Shown here: positions 27,395 through 35,719 of the stretch, piece by piece
How the letters are laid out: each line of letters opens with the position of its first letter
Numbering within the stretch: position 1 is the stretch's first letter
NCBI GenBank assembly: GCA_002737365.1
Contig: NSIL01000007.1
Coordinates: 56,400 to 120,399 of the forward strand
Reading direction: 5' to 3'
Origin: Acidobacterium sp.
GTDB lineage: Bacteria; Acidobacteriota; Vicinamibacteria; Vicinamibacterales; UBA2999
Length of the DNA: 64,000 nt
Made by a program: the position numbers and the translations under genes
The notes under the pieces: model-generated
The model's input: only the letters and a program-made list of their open reading frames with translations
Database searches by the model: none
What the model was told of the DNA's origin: nothing

Positions 27395-28798
27395 ATGGAG
27401 ACGTCCTTCGAATCTCTGCCGGTGGCTATTGTCGGAGCAGGCCCGGTCGGCCTCACGGCGGCCGCCCACCTCGCCGCCAGGCACCAGCCCTTCATCGTCC
27501 TCGAGGCCGGCGCTGAGGTCGGTGCCGCCGTGCGCGAGTGGGGCCACGTCACCATGTTCTCGCCGTGGCGTTACACCGCGGATCGGGTCGCCCGCGGGCT
27601 GTTGGCGGCCGAGGGTTGGCAGCCGCCGTCCGATGACGAGCTGCCAACCGGCAACGACTTGGTCGACCAGTATGTGGCGCCGCTTGGCCGCCATCCCGCA
27701 ATTGCACCGCACGTCTGTGTGAGCGCGCTCGTGACGGCGATTGGCCGCAAGGACTTCGACAAGGTGCGGACCAAGGGCCGCGAGCAGCAGCCGTTCGAGC
27801 TGCACCTGGCATCGGGCGAGGTCGTCGAGGCCCGCGCCGTAATCGATGCCAGCGGCACGTGGCGGCGACCCAATCCGGCGGGCTCCAGCGGCTTGGCCGT
27901 GCCCGGCGAGGCGCCGAATGCCGGTCGTATTGCCTACGGCATCCCCGACGTGCTTGGCGCCGCGCAGTCGCGCTATTCGGGCAAGCGCGTGGTGGTCGTC
28001 GGCAGCGGCCATTCGGCGTTCAACGTCATTCTTGACCTGCTGAAGCTGGCCGACGAGGCACCGGCGACCGCCATCGTCTGGGTGATGCGCCGGGAGAACC
28101 TCGATTCGGTGTGGGGCGGTGGTTCAGCTGATGCACTCGAAGCGCGCGGCCAACTCGGCACCCGCGCGAAGCAGGCCGTCGACTCGGGCCGGCTGACGGT
28201 GCTCAATCCCTATCGCATTCGCTCGATCGCTCGTCAGGGCGATCGGCTTGCCATCGCGGGTGTCATCCGCGGAGACGAGCAGGCCATCACCGCCGACGAG
28301 TTGATCGTCTGCACCGGCTTCAGGCCCGACCTCGCGATGCTGGGCGAAGTGCGCATCACGATGGATCCCTGGCTCGAGTGCACGGCCGCGCTCGGTCCGC
28401 TGATCGATCCCAACGAGCACAGCTGCGGCACCGTGCGCCCGCATGGTGCGAACGAGCTGTCGCATCCCGAGAAGGACTTCTACGTCATCGGGATGAAGAG
28501 TTACGGCCGAGCGCCGACCTTCCTGCTGGCGACCGGATTCGAGCAGGCGCGCTCGGTCGTGGCGCACCTCTCCGGCGACTTAGCGGCGGCGGCGCGGGTG
28601 GAGCTGGAGCTGCCTGCAACCGGCGTCTGCAGCACGACCAGCATTGACGGCGCAGCAGGTTGCTGCGGTGGACCCGCCCCGGCGGAGGTGGATGCGTGCT
28701 GCGTGCAGGACGCCGACGCCAAGGCAGACGGGAAGACTGGTTGTGGCTGCGGCCCCGAACCGCCGCAGTTGCTGCAAATCGAATCGCTCGCGCGATGA
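27395..28798 (+). CDS. ArsR-linked FAD-dependent oxidoreductase with Cys-rich tail
   Basis: 467 residues. The N-terminal FAD fold has VAIVGAGPVGLTAAAHLA (about 10-27), and the NAD(P) fold has VVVVGSGHSAFN in the middle; the LIVCTGFRPD motif closes the FAD domain. This is the flavin-monooxygenase-like family found with arsR in arsenic loci (ArsO-type). After residue ~410 there is a tail containing CCGG, CC and CGCG clusters, ten or so Cys in about 40 residues, which looks like a metal-binding tail. It may oxidise an arsenical or thiol-bound metal. Divergent arsR and the promoter dyad suggest arsenite induction. Confidence 0.7.
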   Translation: METSFESLPVAIVGAGPVGLTAAAHLAARHQPFIVLEAGAEVGAAVREWGHVTMFSPWRYTADRVARGLLAAEGWQPPSDDELPTGNDLVDQYVAPLGRHPAIAPHVCVSALVTAIGRKDFDKVRTKGREQQPFELHLASGEVVEARAVIDASGTWRRPNPAGSSGLAVPGEAPNAGRIAYGIPDVLGAAQSRYSGKRVVVVGSGHSAFNVILDLLKLADEAPATAIVWVMRRENLDSVWGGGSADALEARGQLGTRAKQAVDSGRLTVLNPYRIRSIARQGDRLAIAGVIRGDEQAITADELIVCTGFRPDLAMLGEVRITMDPWLECTAALGPLIDPNEHSCGTVRPHGANELSHPEKDFYVIGMKSYGRAPTFLLATGFEQARSVVAHLSGDLAAAARVELELPATGVCSTTSIDGAAGCCGGPAPAEVDACCVQDADAKADGKTGCGCGPEPPQLLQIESLAR

Positions 28799-28875
28799 TG
28801 GGATACCGGACCACCTCGGCGATCGCAACGTCATGGAAGCCGTGATGAAGGGCTCGAAGCAGTAGCATTGGACGC

Positions 28876-31137
28876 ATGAATCACACCCGTTGCGCCGGGG
28901 CCATCCTCCTGATGTGCCTCGGCGCCGCGTGCGGGTCGCCGGCCGCGCCACCATCCTCGCCGGCCCCTCCGGCGCCGACCTTTGTCGGCGCGCAAGCCTG
29001 CGCGTCGTGTCATGCCGCGGCCAACGCCGAGTGGGCCACCTCCGATCACCACGAGGCCATGCAGGTGGCCAACAGCAGCACGGTGAAGGGCAACTTCGCC
29101 AACGCCCGCACCAACAGCCACGGCCTCGAGTCGTCTTTTTCCACCGATGGCACCCGCTTTCGTGTCCGCACCGACGGCGCCGACGGGAAGCTGGCTGATT
29201 TCGACGTCAAATACGTCTTCGGCCATCGTCCCCTGCAGCAGTACCTGCTCGAAGCCCCTGGCGGCCGCCTCCAGGCGCTGAGCGTGGCGTGGGACACGCG
29301 GCCGAAGCAGGCCGGTGGCCAACGCTGGTTCCATATCTATCCCGACGACAAGGTGGACCACACCGACGTGCTGCACTGGACCGCGCCGTCGCAAAACTGG
29401 AACTACATGTGCGCGGAGTGCCACTCCACGAACCTGCAGAAGAACTACCGCGCCGAGACCCGGACCTTCGACACGACGTGGTCGGAGATCAACGTGTCAT
29501 GCGAGTCCTGCCATGGACCGGCCTCGGCTCATCTGGACTGGTCGAAGGGTTCCGCCACGGCGAAAGCCGCGAATGCCTCGATGGGCCTGGTCTTCTCGAT
29601 GAAGGACACGTCGAAGGGGACCTGGGCCTTCCCGCCCGGCGAAACCATCGCCAGGCGCACGGCGCCGATCTCGTCACGCCACGAAGTGGAGACCTGCGCG
29701 CGTTGCCATGCGCGGCGTGGTCAGAGCTGGTTGGATTTCCAGTTTGGGAAACCGCTGGCTGACACGCATCGGGTGGTGTTGTTGGAAGAGGGCCTCTACG
29801 AAGCCAACGGACTGCAGCAGGACGAAGTCTACGAGCACGGCTCGTTCCTGCAGAGCAAGATGTACGCGGCGGGTGTGACCTGCGCGAACTGTCATTCGCC
29901 ACACACCGGCACGCTGCAGTTCGCGGGCAACGCGCTCTGCACGCAGTGCCACGCGCCGACCGCGTACGACGCGCCATCGCACACCCGCCACAAAGCGAAC
30001 ACGCCGGCGGCCGACTGCCGGGCGTGCCACATGCCCTCGCGCAACTACATGGTGGTGGACGGTCGTCGCGATCACGGCTTCAAGGTGCCACGTCCTGACG
30101 AAACCGTGAAGTACGGCACCTCCAACGTCTGCGCGACCTGCCACGCCGAGCAGGGCGCCCCGTGGGCCGCGGCCGCGGTCGTTCGCTGGTATGGCGCAAA
30201 GGCCGCGGAACGTCCCTCCTTCACGCCGGCCATTCACGCCGGCCGCATCAACGCGCCCGGCGCGTACGGAATGCTCGCGCAAGTGATTGATGACGTGACG
30301 GCGCCGGCCATCGTGCGCGCGACTGCCCTGTCGCTGCTGCCGCCGTCGGCCGATGCGGCCCATGGCCCGCGCGTCACCCGCGCCGCTGCCGATGCCGACC
30401 CGTTAGTGCGGCGGGCCGCCGCGTCGGCCGCGGGCCGGCTGGCACCGCAAGCTGGCGCCACAGTCCTGACGACGCTGATGCGCGATTCCATTCGCACCGT
30501 TCGTCTCGAGGCGGTGGGTGAGTTGGTGGCGGCGTTTGGCCCGCCGGCCGATCCTGCGGTGCGCGACTTCTTCGAGCGCGCCGCCAGCGAGTACCGCCAG
30601 TCGCAGGCCGCCAACGCGGATCGCGCCGAGGCGCAGGTCACCCTGGGCAGCTTCGAAGCCAGGCTGGGACGCGCTGAGGCCGCGGAAGCCGCCTACCGCA
30701 CCGCGATCGCGCTGCAGCCGCAGTTTGCGCCGGCCTACGTCAACCTGTCGGACCTGCTACATGCCACTGGCCGCGATGCGGAAGGCGAGCAACTGTTGCG
30801 CAACGCCCTAGGCGTGCTACCGGCCATGGGCCGGCCGGCCGTGCAGCACGCGTTGGGCCTGCAGCTGGTGCGCTCGAAACGTTATGACGATGCGATGGTG
30901 TGGTTAAGGCTGGCGGCGGAGGGATCGCCGGGTGATGCGAGGTTCACCTACGTCTACGCCGTGGCGCTGCACGACACGGGCCGGCCCGCGGACGCGCGCC
31001 GGAACCTCGAGCAAGCCGCTGCCAGGCATCGCGGCGACCAGCAGATTCTTGAGGCGTTGGTCGCCTTCAGCCGCGAAGCGGGTGACGAAGCGGCCGCGCG
31101 CCGCTGGCAGGCACAACTGGAGGCTCAGCAGCGGTAG
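28876..31137 (+). CDS. Octaheme c-type cytochrome with HEAT and TPR repeats, lipoprotein
   Basis: 753 residues. The signal peptide ends in a lipobox-like LGAAC (Cys19). Eight CxxCH heme sites are visible: CASCH, CAECH, CESCH, CARCH, CANCH, CTQCH, CRACH and CATCH, all in the first 430 residues. The second half has HEAT-like repeats (ALSLLPPSADAAHGPRV, ADADPLVRRAAASAAGRL), then TPRs from about residue 590. Such multiheme-TPR proteins occur in acidobacteria, planctomycetes and related groups and are uncharacterised. It is likely periplasmic or outer-membrane-attached and moves electrons or reduces an oxyanion. No quinol partner is adjacent. A hairpin follows 6 bp after the stop. Confidence 0.82.
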   Translation: MNHTRCAGAILLMCLGAACGSPAAPPSSPAPPAPTFVGAQACASCHAAANAEWATSDHHEAMQVANSSTVKGNFANARTNSHGLESSFSTDGTRFRVRTDGADGKLADFDVKYVFGHRPLQQYLLEAPGGRLQALSVAWDTRPKQAGGQRWFHIYPDDKVDHTDVLHWTAPSQNWNYMCAECHSTNLQKNYRAETRTFDTTWSEINVSCESCHGPASAHLDWSKGSATAKAANASMGLVFSMKDTSKGTWAFPPGETIARRTAPISSRHEVETCARCHARRGQSWLDFQFGKPLADTHRVVLLEEGLYEANGLQQDEVYEHGSFLQSKMYAAGVTCANCHSPHTGTLQFAGNALCTQCHAPTAYDAPSHTRHKANTPAADCRACHMPSRNYMVVDGRRDHGFKVPRPDETVKYGTSNVCATCHAEQGAPWAAAAVVRWYGAKAAERPSFTPAIHAGRINAPGAYGMLAQVIDDVTAPAIVRATALSLLPPSADAAHGPRVTRAAADADPLVRRAAASAAGRLAPQAGATVLTTLMRDSIRTVRLEAVGELVAAFGPPADPAVRDFFERAASEYRQSQAANADRAEAQVTLGSFEARLGRAEAAEAAYRTAIALQPQFAPAYVNLSDLLHATGRDAEGEQLLRNALGVLPAMGRPAVQHALGLQLVRSKRYDDAMVWLRLAAEGSPGDARFTYVYAVALHDTGRPADARRNLEQAAARHRGDQQILEALVAFSREAGDEAAARRWQAQLEAQQR

Positions 31138-31143
31138 CGAAGC

Positions 31144-31169
31144 GGGAGGTGATCCAAGGACCACCTCCC
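31144..31169. terminator. Hairpin between convergent cytochrome and sodC genes
   Basis: GGGAGGTG (31144-31151) pairs with CACCTCCC (31162-31169) around a 10-base loop. No T-run follows on either strand, so termination strength is uncertain. It sits between two convergent stop codons, the usual place for a shared terminator. Confidence 0.5.
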
Positions 31170-31175
31170 GGCGAG

Positions 31176-31688
31176 TTACTTGACGATCGGGCCGCACGCG
31201 ATGCGGTCGCCCGCGGCGCCGCCCGGGTCGGTCTTCATGTCGTCAGCCGCGGCGTGAATCATCAGCGCCGTACCGCCGTCGGCGTAAATCGAGTTCGCGC
31301 CATCGGCCATCGTCACGGCCTTGTTCGCGACCGTCACCTTGGCGGTGCCGTTGGCGGCGACGGTGAAGTTCATCATGTCGCCGACGTGCGGGCCGTCGGG
31401 GCTCTGCAGGCCGTGCTTCTTGGCGGCGGGATTGAAGTGCGGACCGGCGGTGGTGAAGCCGGGACCTTCGCACTTGGCGACCGAGTGGATGTGAACGGCG
31501 TGCTCGCCTGGGGTCAGGCCCTTCACGTCGAGGTCGATCGCGATGCCGCCGTCCTTAGCCGAGATCATCGCCATGCCGATCGACGCGCCCTTCGCGTCCT
31601 TGATGTCGATGTGCTTCATGCCCTGTGCCGACAGGCCGATCGTCGCCACACCGGCGGCGAGTGCAAGTGCTGAAAGTGTCCTGATCAT
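31176..31688 (-). CDS. sodC: Exported Cu-Zn superoxide dismutase
   Basis: 170 residues from the ATG at 31688, preceded by AAGAGGAG; an earlier in-frame Met would place the signal peptide 20 residues inside. The copper/zinc site is clear: HAVHIHSVAKCEGPGFTTAGPHFNP, a later HVGDMMNF, and MIHAAADD near the end, with C in IACGPIVK for the disulfide. It detoxifies superoxide in the periplasm. Confidence 0.93.
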   Translation of the reverse strand: MIRTLSALALAAGVATIGLSAQGMKHIDIKDAKGASIGMAMISAKDGGIAIDLDVKGLTPGEHAVHIHSVAKCEGPGFTTAGPHFNPAAKKHGLQSPDGPHVGDMMNFTVAANGTAKVTVANKAVTMADGANSIYADGGTALMIHAAADDMKTDPGGAAGDRIACGPIVK

Positions 31689-31762
31689 GTCGCTCCTCTT
31701 ACTCATTCCAAACTCCGCCACCTCGGCGAAGGCATCTGCCGTCATCATGGCACTGCCGCTCC

Positions 31763-31800
31763 AAAAAAAGAAGGACTCGCCCTTGGTGGAGCGAGCCCTT
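31763..31800 (-). terminator. Intrinsic terminator of TonB receptor 1
   Basis: On the minus strand AAGGGCTCGC pairs with GCGAGTCCTT (one mismatch) around a 10-base loop and is followed by CTTTTTTT. This is a textbook intrinsic terminator 20 bp after the receptor stop codon. Confidence 0.9.
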
Positions 31801-31820
31801 CGATGGAGGTAGCCGGCGAG

Positions 31821-34800
31821 TTAGAAGCTGTAGCGAAGCGAAATCTGCGTCTGGCGCGCGGTGCCCAGCCCGACCGTGCGGTTGAGCGGGCCCAGCATGT
31901 AGCCAAAGGTGCCGGCCTGCGCGTCGGTCAGCGGCACGCCGGGAACGCCGTTGGGCAGCGAGGCAGCCGGGTTCTCGTAGTTCAGGCGGTTCATGATGTT
32001 GAAGAACTCCGCCCGCAACTGCAGGCTCTGCGCGCCGCCGAAGCGGAAGTCCTTGCTGAACATGAGGTCGATCTGCGAGAAGTCCGGTCCGCGCAGGAAG
32101 TTGCGCGGCAGGTTGCCGAAGGTGCCGGGCTGCGGGGTGGCAAACGCCGCCGGGTTCAGCCAGCGCACGCCGTTCTGCAGGTAGGGATCAACGCCGGGAA
32201 CCAGGTCTGGACGCTGCGTGCCGCGGCTGTTGCCGCCGATGAGGTTGGCCACCGTCACCCCGTTCACGGTGACGTTGTCGGGCCGCGTCTGCACCACGTT
32301 GATGGGCACGCCGCTGCGGGCGTTGAAGATGCCGCCGACGCGCCAGCCGCCGCGCCACGTGCCGTCGCCCGGGATCAGGTAGACCAGCGAGCCGTTGAAG
32401 GTGTGCGGAATGTCCTGCGGGTTGGTGCCGTACTCGGCCTCGTAGAGGAAGGTGTTCGGCGTGGTCGCCGCTTCGTTCGACCCCTGCGTCGTACCCTTGT
32501 TCTGCGAGTACTGGTACTGCAGGCCGCCGGTAAAGCCGGCGAAGAATCGCCGCGTCGCGCTCAACTGCAGCGCGTTGTACGAGGCGTAGCCGCAGCCAGA
32601 GACGGCCTGGCCGGCGATCACCATGCCGTCGAGGCAGCCGGACGTCTTGTAGTCGATCTGGCCGTAGGTCGGGACCGGGCGAACGCGGGTGACCGGATCC
32701 AGCGTGTTGCCGACGCCGCGCAGGAACATGTCCTTGCCCTGGCTGCCGGTGTAGCCGACAGTCATGTTGATGTCGCCGGGCAGTTCGCGCGACAGGCTGA
32801 CGCCGTACTGCATGTTGTATTCGTCAGGACGCTCGTGCGTGTAACCGCGAATCGACAGCAGGTTGCTGAGGCCGATGCCGGTGAACGGATACTGCAAGCC
32901 GTTGTTGGGCACGTCGGCGGTCTGCGCACGGCGGCGCTCGATGTAGTTCTCGATCGGTTGAATGCGGTCTTCGAACTGGCCGGGGCCGTAGAAGAGGCCG
33001 AAGCCGCCGCGGATGACCGTCTTGCCGTCGATCTGGTAGGCGGCCGACAGCCGGGGCGAGAAGTTGTTCTTGTCGGGGTTGTAGAAGTTGTCCACGTCGG
33101 TGCTGAACGCGTTGTCTTCGACGAAGAACGGCTTGGCCAGCCCGTCCTTCTCCTTGACCACCGAGTAGTAATCGTAGCGCAGGCCGAGTTCCAGCGTCAG
33201 CTGGTCGTTGACCCGCCACGAGTCCTGCATGAAGCCGATGGCGTAGAACTGCTGCGGTGTGAAGACCGGCGAGTCGACCGCGACCTGCACCGCGGCCGGG
33301 CGGTTGTCGATGAACTCCGTGATGCTGTTAAAGGTGATCTCGGTGCTGCCCAGGAACTGGAATTCCGATTCAATCTGGCGATACTCGCCGCCGAACTTGA
33401 CGGTGTGGTTGCCGCGGTTCCAGGTCAGGTTGTTGGTGAACGACAGCGAGTTCGGGTTGAACACCGAACCGGTGGTGGTCGAGGCGCTGGTGGCGCGAAT
33501 CAACAGCCCGCTGCGGGCCACGCCGGTGGTGCCGCGCGCGTCGATGCTGGAGGAGGTGACGGTGCCGGACAGCGACACGCCGACCGGGTCATACCCAGCC
33601 GTCTGGCCGAACGCGACCGCGCTCGTCGCGGGCTTGTTGATGCCGACCTTGAACTCGTTCACGAGGCTGGTGCCCATGATCGACTGCAGGTTGACCATCA
33701 TGTTTTGCGGCGTCTGCTTGGCGAGGACGCGCCGCGGCGTGACGGTGCGGTCTGGCGTATCCACTTCGCCCTGGCTGCCCAGGTAGCGCACGTAAAACGA
33801 CTGGTTGTTGGAGAAGCGGTGATCGAGACGGAACGACATGGTGTTCTCAGTCTGCCGCGCTTCGGTGGTGTTGCTGGCGAGGTCGAGTAACGGATTGGCG
33901 GTGGCGACGGTGCCGACCGGGAAGCCATTTAGCAGGGGAGCCACCGCCTGGGTGCGCGCCGCGCTCTGGCCGTTGGCGTTGCCGATCGGCTCACCCGCAA
34001 GAATCCGGCGCCGCGCCTCGGCGCTCGGGACCGCTTCCGTAAAGGCCAGGCCGGTCTTCTGCTTCAGGCCCTCATAGCTGGCGAAGAAAAAGGTCTTGTC
34101 GCTCGCGACCGGACCGCCGATCGAGCCACCGAACTGGTCGAGCGACAGCGGCTGCTTGACGTTGTCGTATTTGGTCGCGGCGTCCAACGCGTCGTCGCGC
34201 TTGTACTCGAAGAGCGAACCGCGGAACATGTTGCTACCCGACTTGGTGACCACGGTGATGTTGCCGCCAGAGCCGAGGCCGCTCTCAGCCGGTGCGAGAC
34301 CCGAGTTGACGCGGAACTCGGCGACCGATTCCATCGAGATCTGCAGGCGGAACTGCGAGCCGGTCGAGTTCAGGTACCCCGGACTGGCGTCCCACACATA
34401 GGTGCCGTCGACGCCGTCGTAGTTCAGGTAGTTCTGCTGGTTCGACTTGCCGTTGAAGCGAACCGATGCCCAGCCGCCGTTACCATCGCTGGTCGCGCCG
34501 GTCGCGAGCGTCATCAGGTTCGCAAAGTTGCGGCCGTTCACCGGGAGGTTCTGCACCTCGTCGGGGGAGACGTTGACGCCAATCTTCGCCGACGACAGAT
34601 CGAGCACCGGGGCATCGGCAGTGACGGTGACGTTCTCCGCCAGCGAGGCCACGCCAAGCTCGAGTTCCACACGCTCAATCTGACCGACGCCGAGCACCAC
34701 CTCGCGGATGCGCGGCGAGAAGCCCGACAGCTCGGCGCTCACCGTGTACGCGCCGGGACCAAGGTTGGTCACGGTGTAGGACCCTTCGCCGTCAGTGATG

Positions 34801-34979
34801 TCGGTGCGCACGGCACCAGTGGCCTTCGATGTCACCGTCACGGTGACACCCGGCAAGGCGCCCTTACTCTGGTCAAGAATTTTGCCGCTGATGCGGGACT
34901 CGGTTTGCTGGGCCGCCGCCGGGCTGGCCGCGATGGTCCCGAGGAGTGCGAACAGAAGGATTGATCGAAGAAATTTCAT
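31821..34979 (-). CDS. TonB-dependent receptor with carboxypeptidase-regulatory domain (Oar-like) 1
   Basis: 1052 residues. A signal peptide (cleavage near SPAAAQQ) leads into a carboxypeptidase-regulatory-like beta domain (ISGKILDQSKGALPGVTVTV ... YTVTNLGPGAYTVSAELSGF, about 28-110), then a TonB plug (VLDLSSAKIGVNVSPDEVQNLPVNGRNFANLMT) and a long beta-barrel with NDQLTLELGLRYDYY and a C-terminal TQISLRYSF, ending in an aromatic residue. This is the Oar/SusC-like group expanded in acidobacteria. Ligand is unknown; a plant polymer or metal complex is typical. The 115 bp upstream region holds Pho-box-like repeats shared with the divergent pit operon, so phosphate control is possible. Confidence 0.93.
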   Translation of the reverse strand: MKFLRSILLFALLGTIAASPAAAQQTESRISGKILDQSKGALPGVTVTVTSKATGAVRTDITDGEGSYTVTNLGPGAYTVSAELSGFSPRIREVVLGVGQIERVELELGVASLAENVTVTADAPVLDLSSAKIGVNVSPDEVQNLPVNGRNFANLMTLATGATSDGNGGWASVRFNGKSNQQNYLNYDGVDGTYVWDASPGYLNSTGSQFRLQISMESVAEFRVNSGLAPAESGLGSGGNITVVTKSGSNMFRGSLFEYKRDDALDAATKYDNVKQPLSLDQFGGSIGGPVASDKTFFFASYEGLKQKTGLAFTEAVPSAEARRRILAGEPIGNANGQSAARTQAVAPLLNGFPVGTVATANPLLDLASNTTEARQTENTMSFRLDHRFSNNQSFYVRYLGSQGEVDTPDRTVTPRRVLAKQTPQNMMVNLQSIMGTSLVNEFKVGINKPATSAVAFGQTAGYDPVGVSLSGTVTSSSIDARGTTGVARSGLLIRATSASTTTGSVFNPNSLSFTNNLTWNRGNHTVKFGGEYRQIESEFQFLGSTEITFNSITEFIDNRPAAVQVAVDSPVFTPQQFYAIGFMQDSWRVNDQLTLELGLRYDYYSVVKEKDGLAKPFFVEDNAFSTDVDNFYNPDKNNFSPRLSAAYQIDGKTVIRGGFGLFYGPGQFEDRIQPIENYIERRRAQTADVPNNGLQYPFTGIGLSNLLSIRGYTHERPDEYNMQYGVSLSRELPGDINMTVGYTGSQGKDMFLRGVGNTLDPVTRVRPVPTYGQIDYKTSGCLDGMVIAGQAVSGCGYASYNALQLSATRRFFAGFTGGLQYQYSQNKGTTQGSNEAATTPNTFLYEAEYGTNPQDIPHTFNGSLVYLIPGDGTWRGGWRVGGIFNARSGVPINVVQTRPDNVTVNGVTVANLIGGNSRGTQRPDLVPGVDPYLQNGVRWLNPAAFATPQPGTFGNLPRNFLRGPDFSQIDLMFSKDFRFGGAQSLQLRAEFFNIMNRLNYENPAASLPNGVPGVPLTDAQAGTFGYMLGPLNRTVGLGTARQTQISLRYSF

Positions 34980-35010
34980 ATCAGCAAGGTATCGGTGCCA
35001 CTTTTCGCTG

Positions 35011-35032
35011 CTGTGACATGACTGTTAATTCG
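35011..35032 (+). promoter_or_regulatory. Pho box between TonB receptor 1 and pit operon (distal pair)
   Basis: CTGTGAC (35011) and CTGTTAA (35022) are spaced 11 bp. GTTAATTC in this repeat also occurs near pstS and near the 21-kb regulator. It lies 31 bp from the receptor start and 84 bp from the DUF47 start, so it can serve either gene. Confidence 0.6.
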
Positions 35033-35053
35033 GGGGAAACAGGAATACCGCAG

Positions 35054-35086
35054 ATGTAACATCGATGTAACGTTCGTGTGACATAC
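35054..35086 (+). promoter_or_regulatory. Pho box upstream of DUF47-pit, three 11-bp repeats
   Basis: ATGTAAC (35054), ATGTAAC (35065) and GTGTGAC (35076) repeat with exactly 11-bp spacing, the arrangement PhoB dimers use. The array ends 12 bp before the GTG start at 35095. With the distal pair it gives five phased half-sites. Confidence 0.6.
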
Positions 35087-35094
35087 TCCCCGGC

Positions 35095-35712
35095 GTGCGC
35101 TTCCGCCTAATCCCCAAAGAAGAGAAGTTTTTCGGCGATTTCATCGCTCTGGCCGACAAGATCGTGACCGGTGCCACGCTGCTGGAGCGGATGCTGTCAT
35201 CCGATCCGCCCGCCTGGGACATGGCCCTGCAGATCAAGCAGGTGGAAAGCGAGTGCGACACGCTGACCCACGGCATCATCCAGCGCCTCAACTCTACCTT
35301 CGTCGTCCCGATCGACCGCGAGGACATCCACGCCCTCGCCAAGTCGCTGGACGACGTGATGGATGCCATCGATGCCGCGGCCGCCGTCACGCGGCGCTAT
35401 CGGATGGCCTCCCTGCGCTACGGCGCCCGCGAGCTGGCGTCGCTGACCTGGCAGTCGGCCATGCAGGTCAAGGTTGCGGTCGAAGCGCTGGAACGGAAGA
35501 TCGGCGTCCACGATCTCGCCGTGGAAGTGAACCGGCTCGAGAACGCGGCCGACGACGTGCACGACGAGGCGCTGCGGAGACTGTTCGAAGAAGAGAAGGA
35601 CGCCATCACGATCATCAAGTGGAAGGAAGTCCTCGACCTGCTCGAAGAGGCCACCGACCGCTGCGAAGACTGCGCCAACGTGCTCGAGAGCGTCGTCGTT
35701 AAGCACGGGTAG
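35095..35712 (+). CDS. DUF47 / PhoU-like phosphate-transport regulator
   Basis: 205 residues from the GTG at 35095. The fold is an all-helical PhoU-like bundle. DUF47 hallmarks are FFGDFIALADKIVTGATLL, PIDREDIHALAKSLDDVMDAIDAAA and the terminal EEATDRCEDCANVLESVVVKHG. DUF47 proteins (for example YkaA and relatives) pair with PiT transporters and control them, possibly by binding metal-phosphate. The pit gene starts 7 bp downstream, so this is a two-gene operon. Confidence 0.93.
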   Translation: MRFRLIPKEEKFFGDFIALADKIVTGATLLERMLSSDPPAWDMALQIKQVESECDTLTHGIIQRLNSTFVVPIDREDIHALAKSLDDVMDAIDAAAAVTRRYRMASLRYGARELASLTWQSAMQVKVAVEALERKIGVHDLAVEVNRLENAADDVHDEALRRLFEEEKDAITIIKWKEVLDLLEEATDRCEDCANVLESVVVKHG

Positions 35713-35719
35713 CGCTGCC

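Noticed and set aside
31803..33890. Long plus-strand open frame (695 codons) opposite TonB receptor 1
   Set aside because: Shadow frame: no domain, composition dominated by Val/Arg/Ala/Asp from reverse reading of the receptor.
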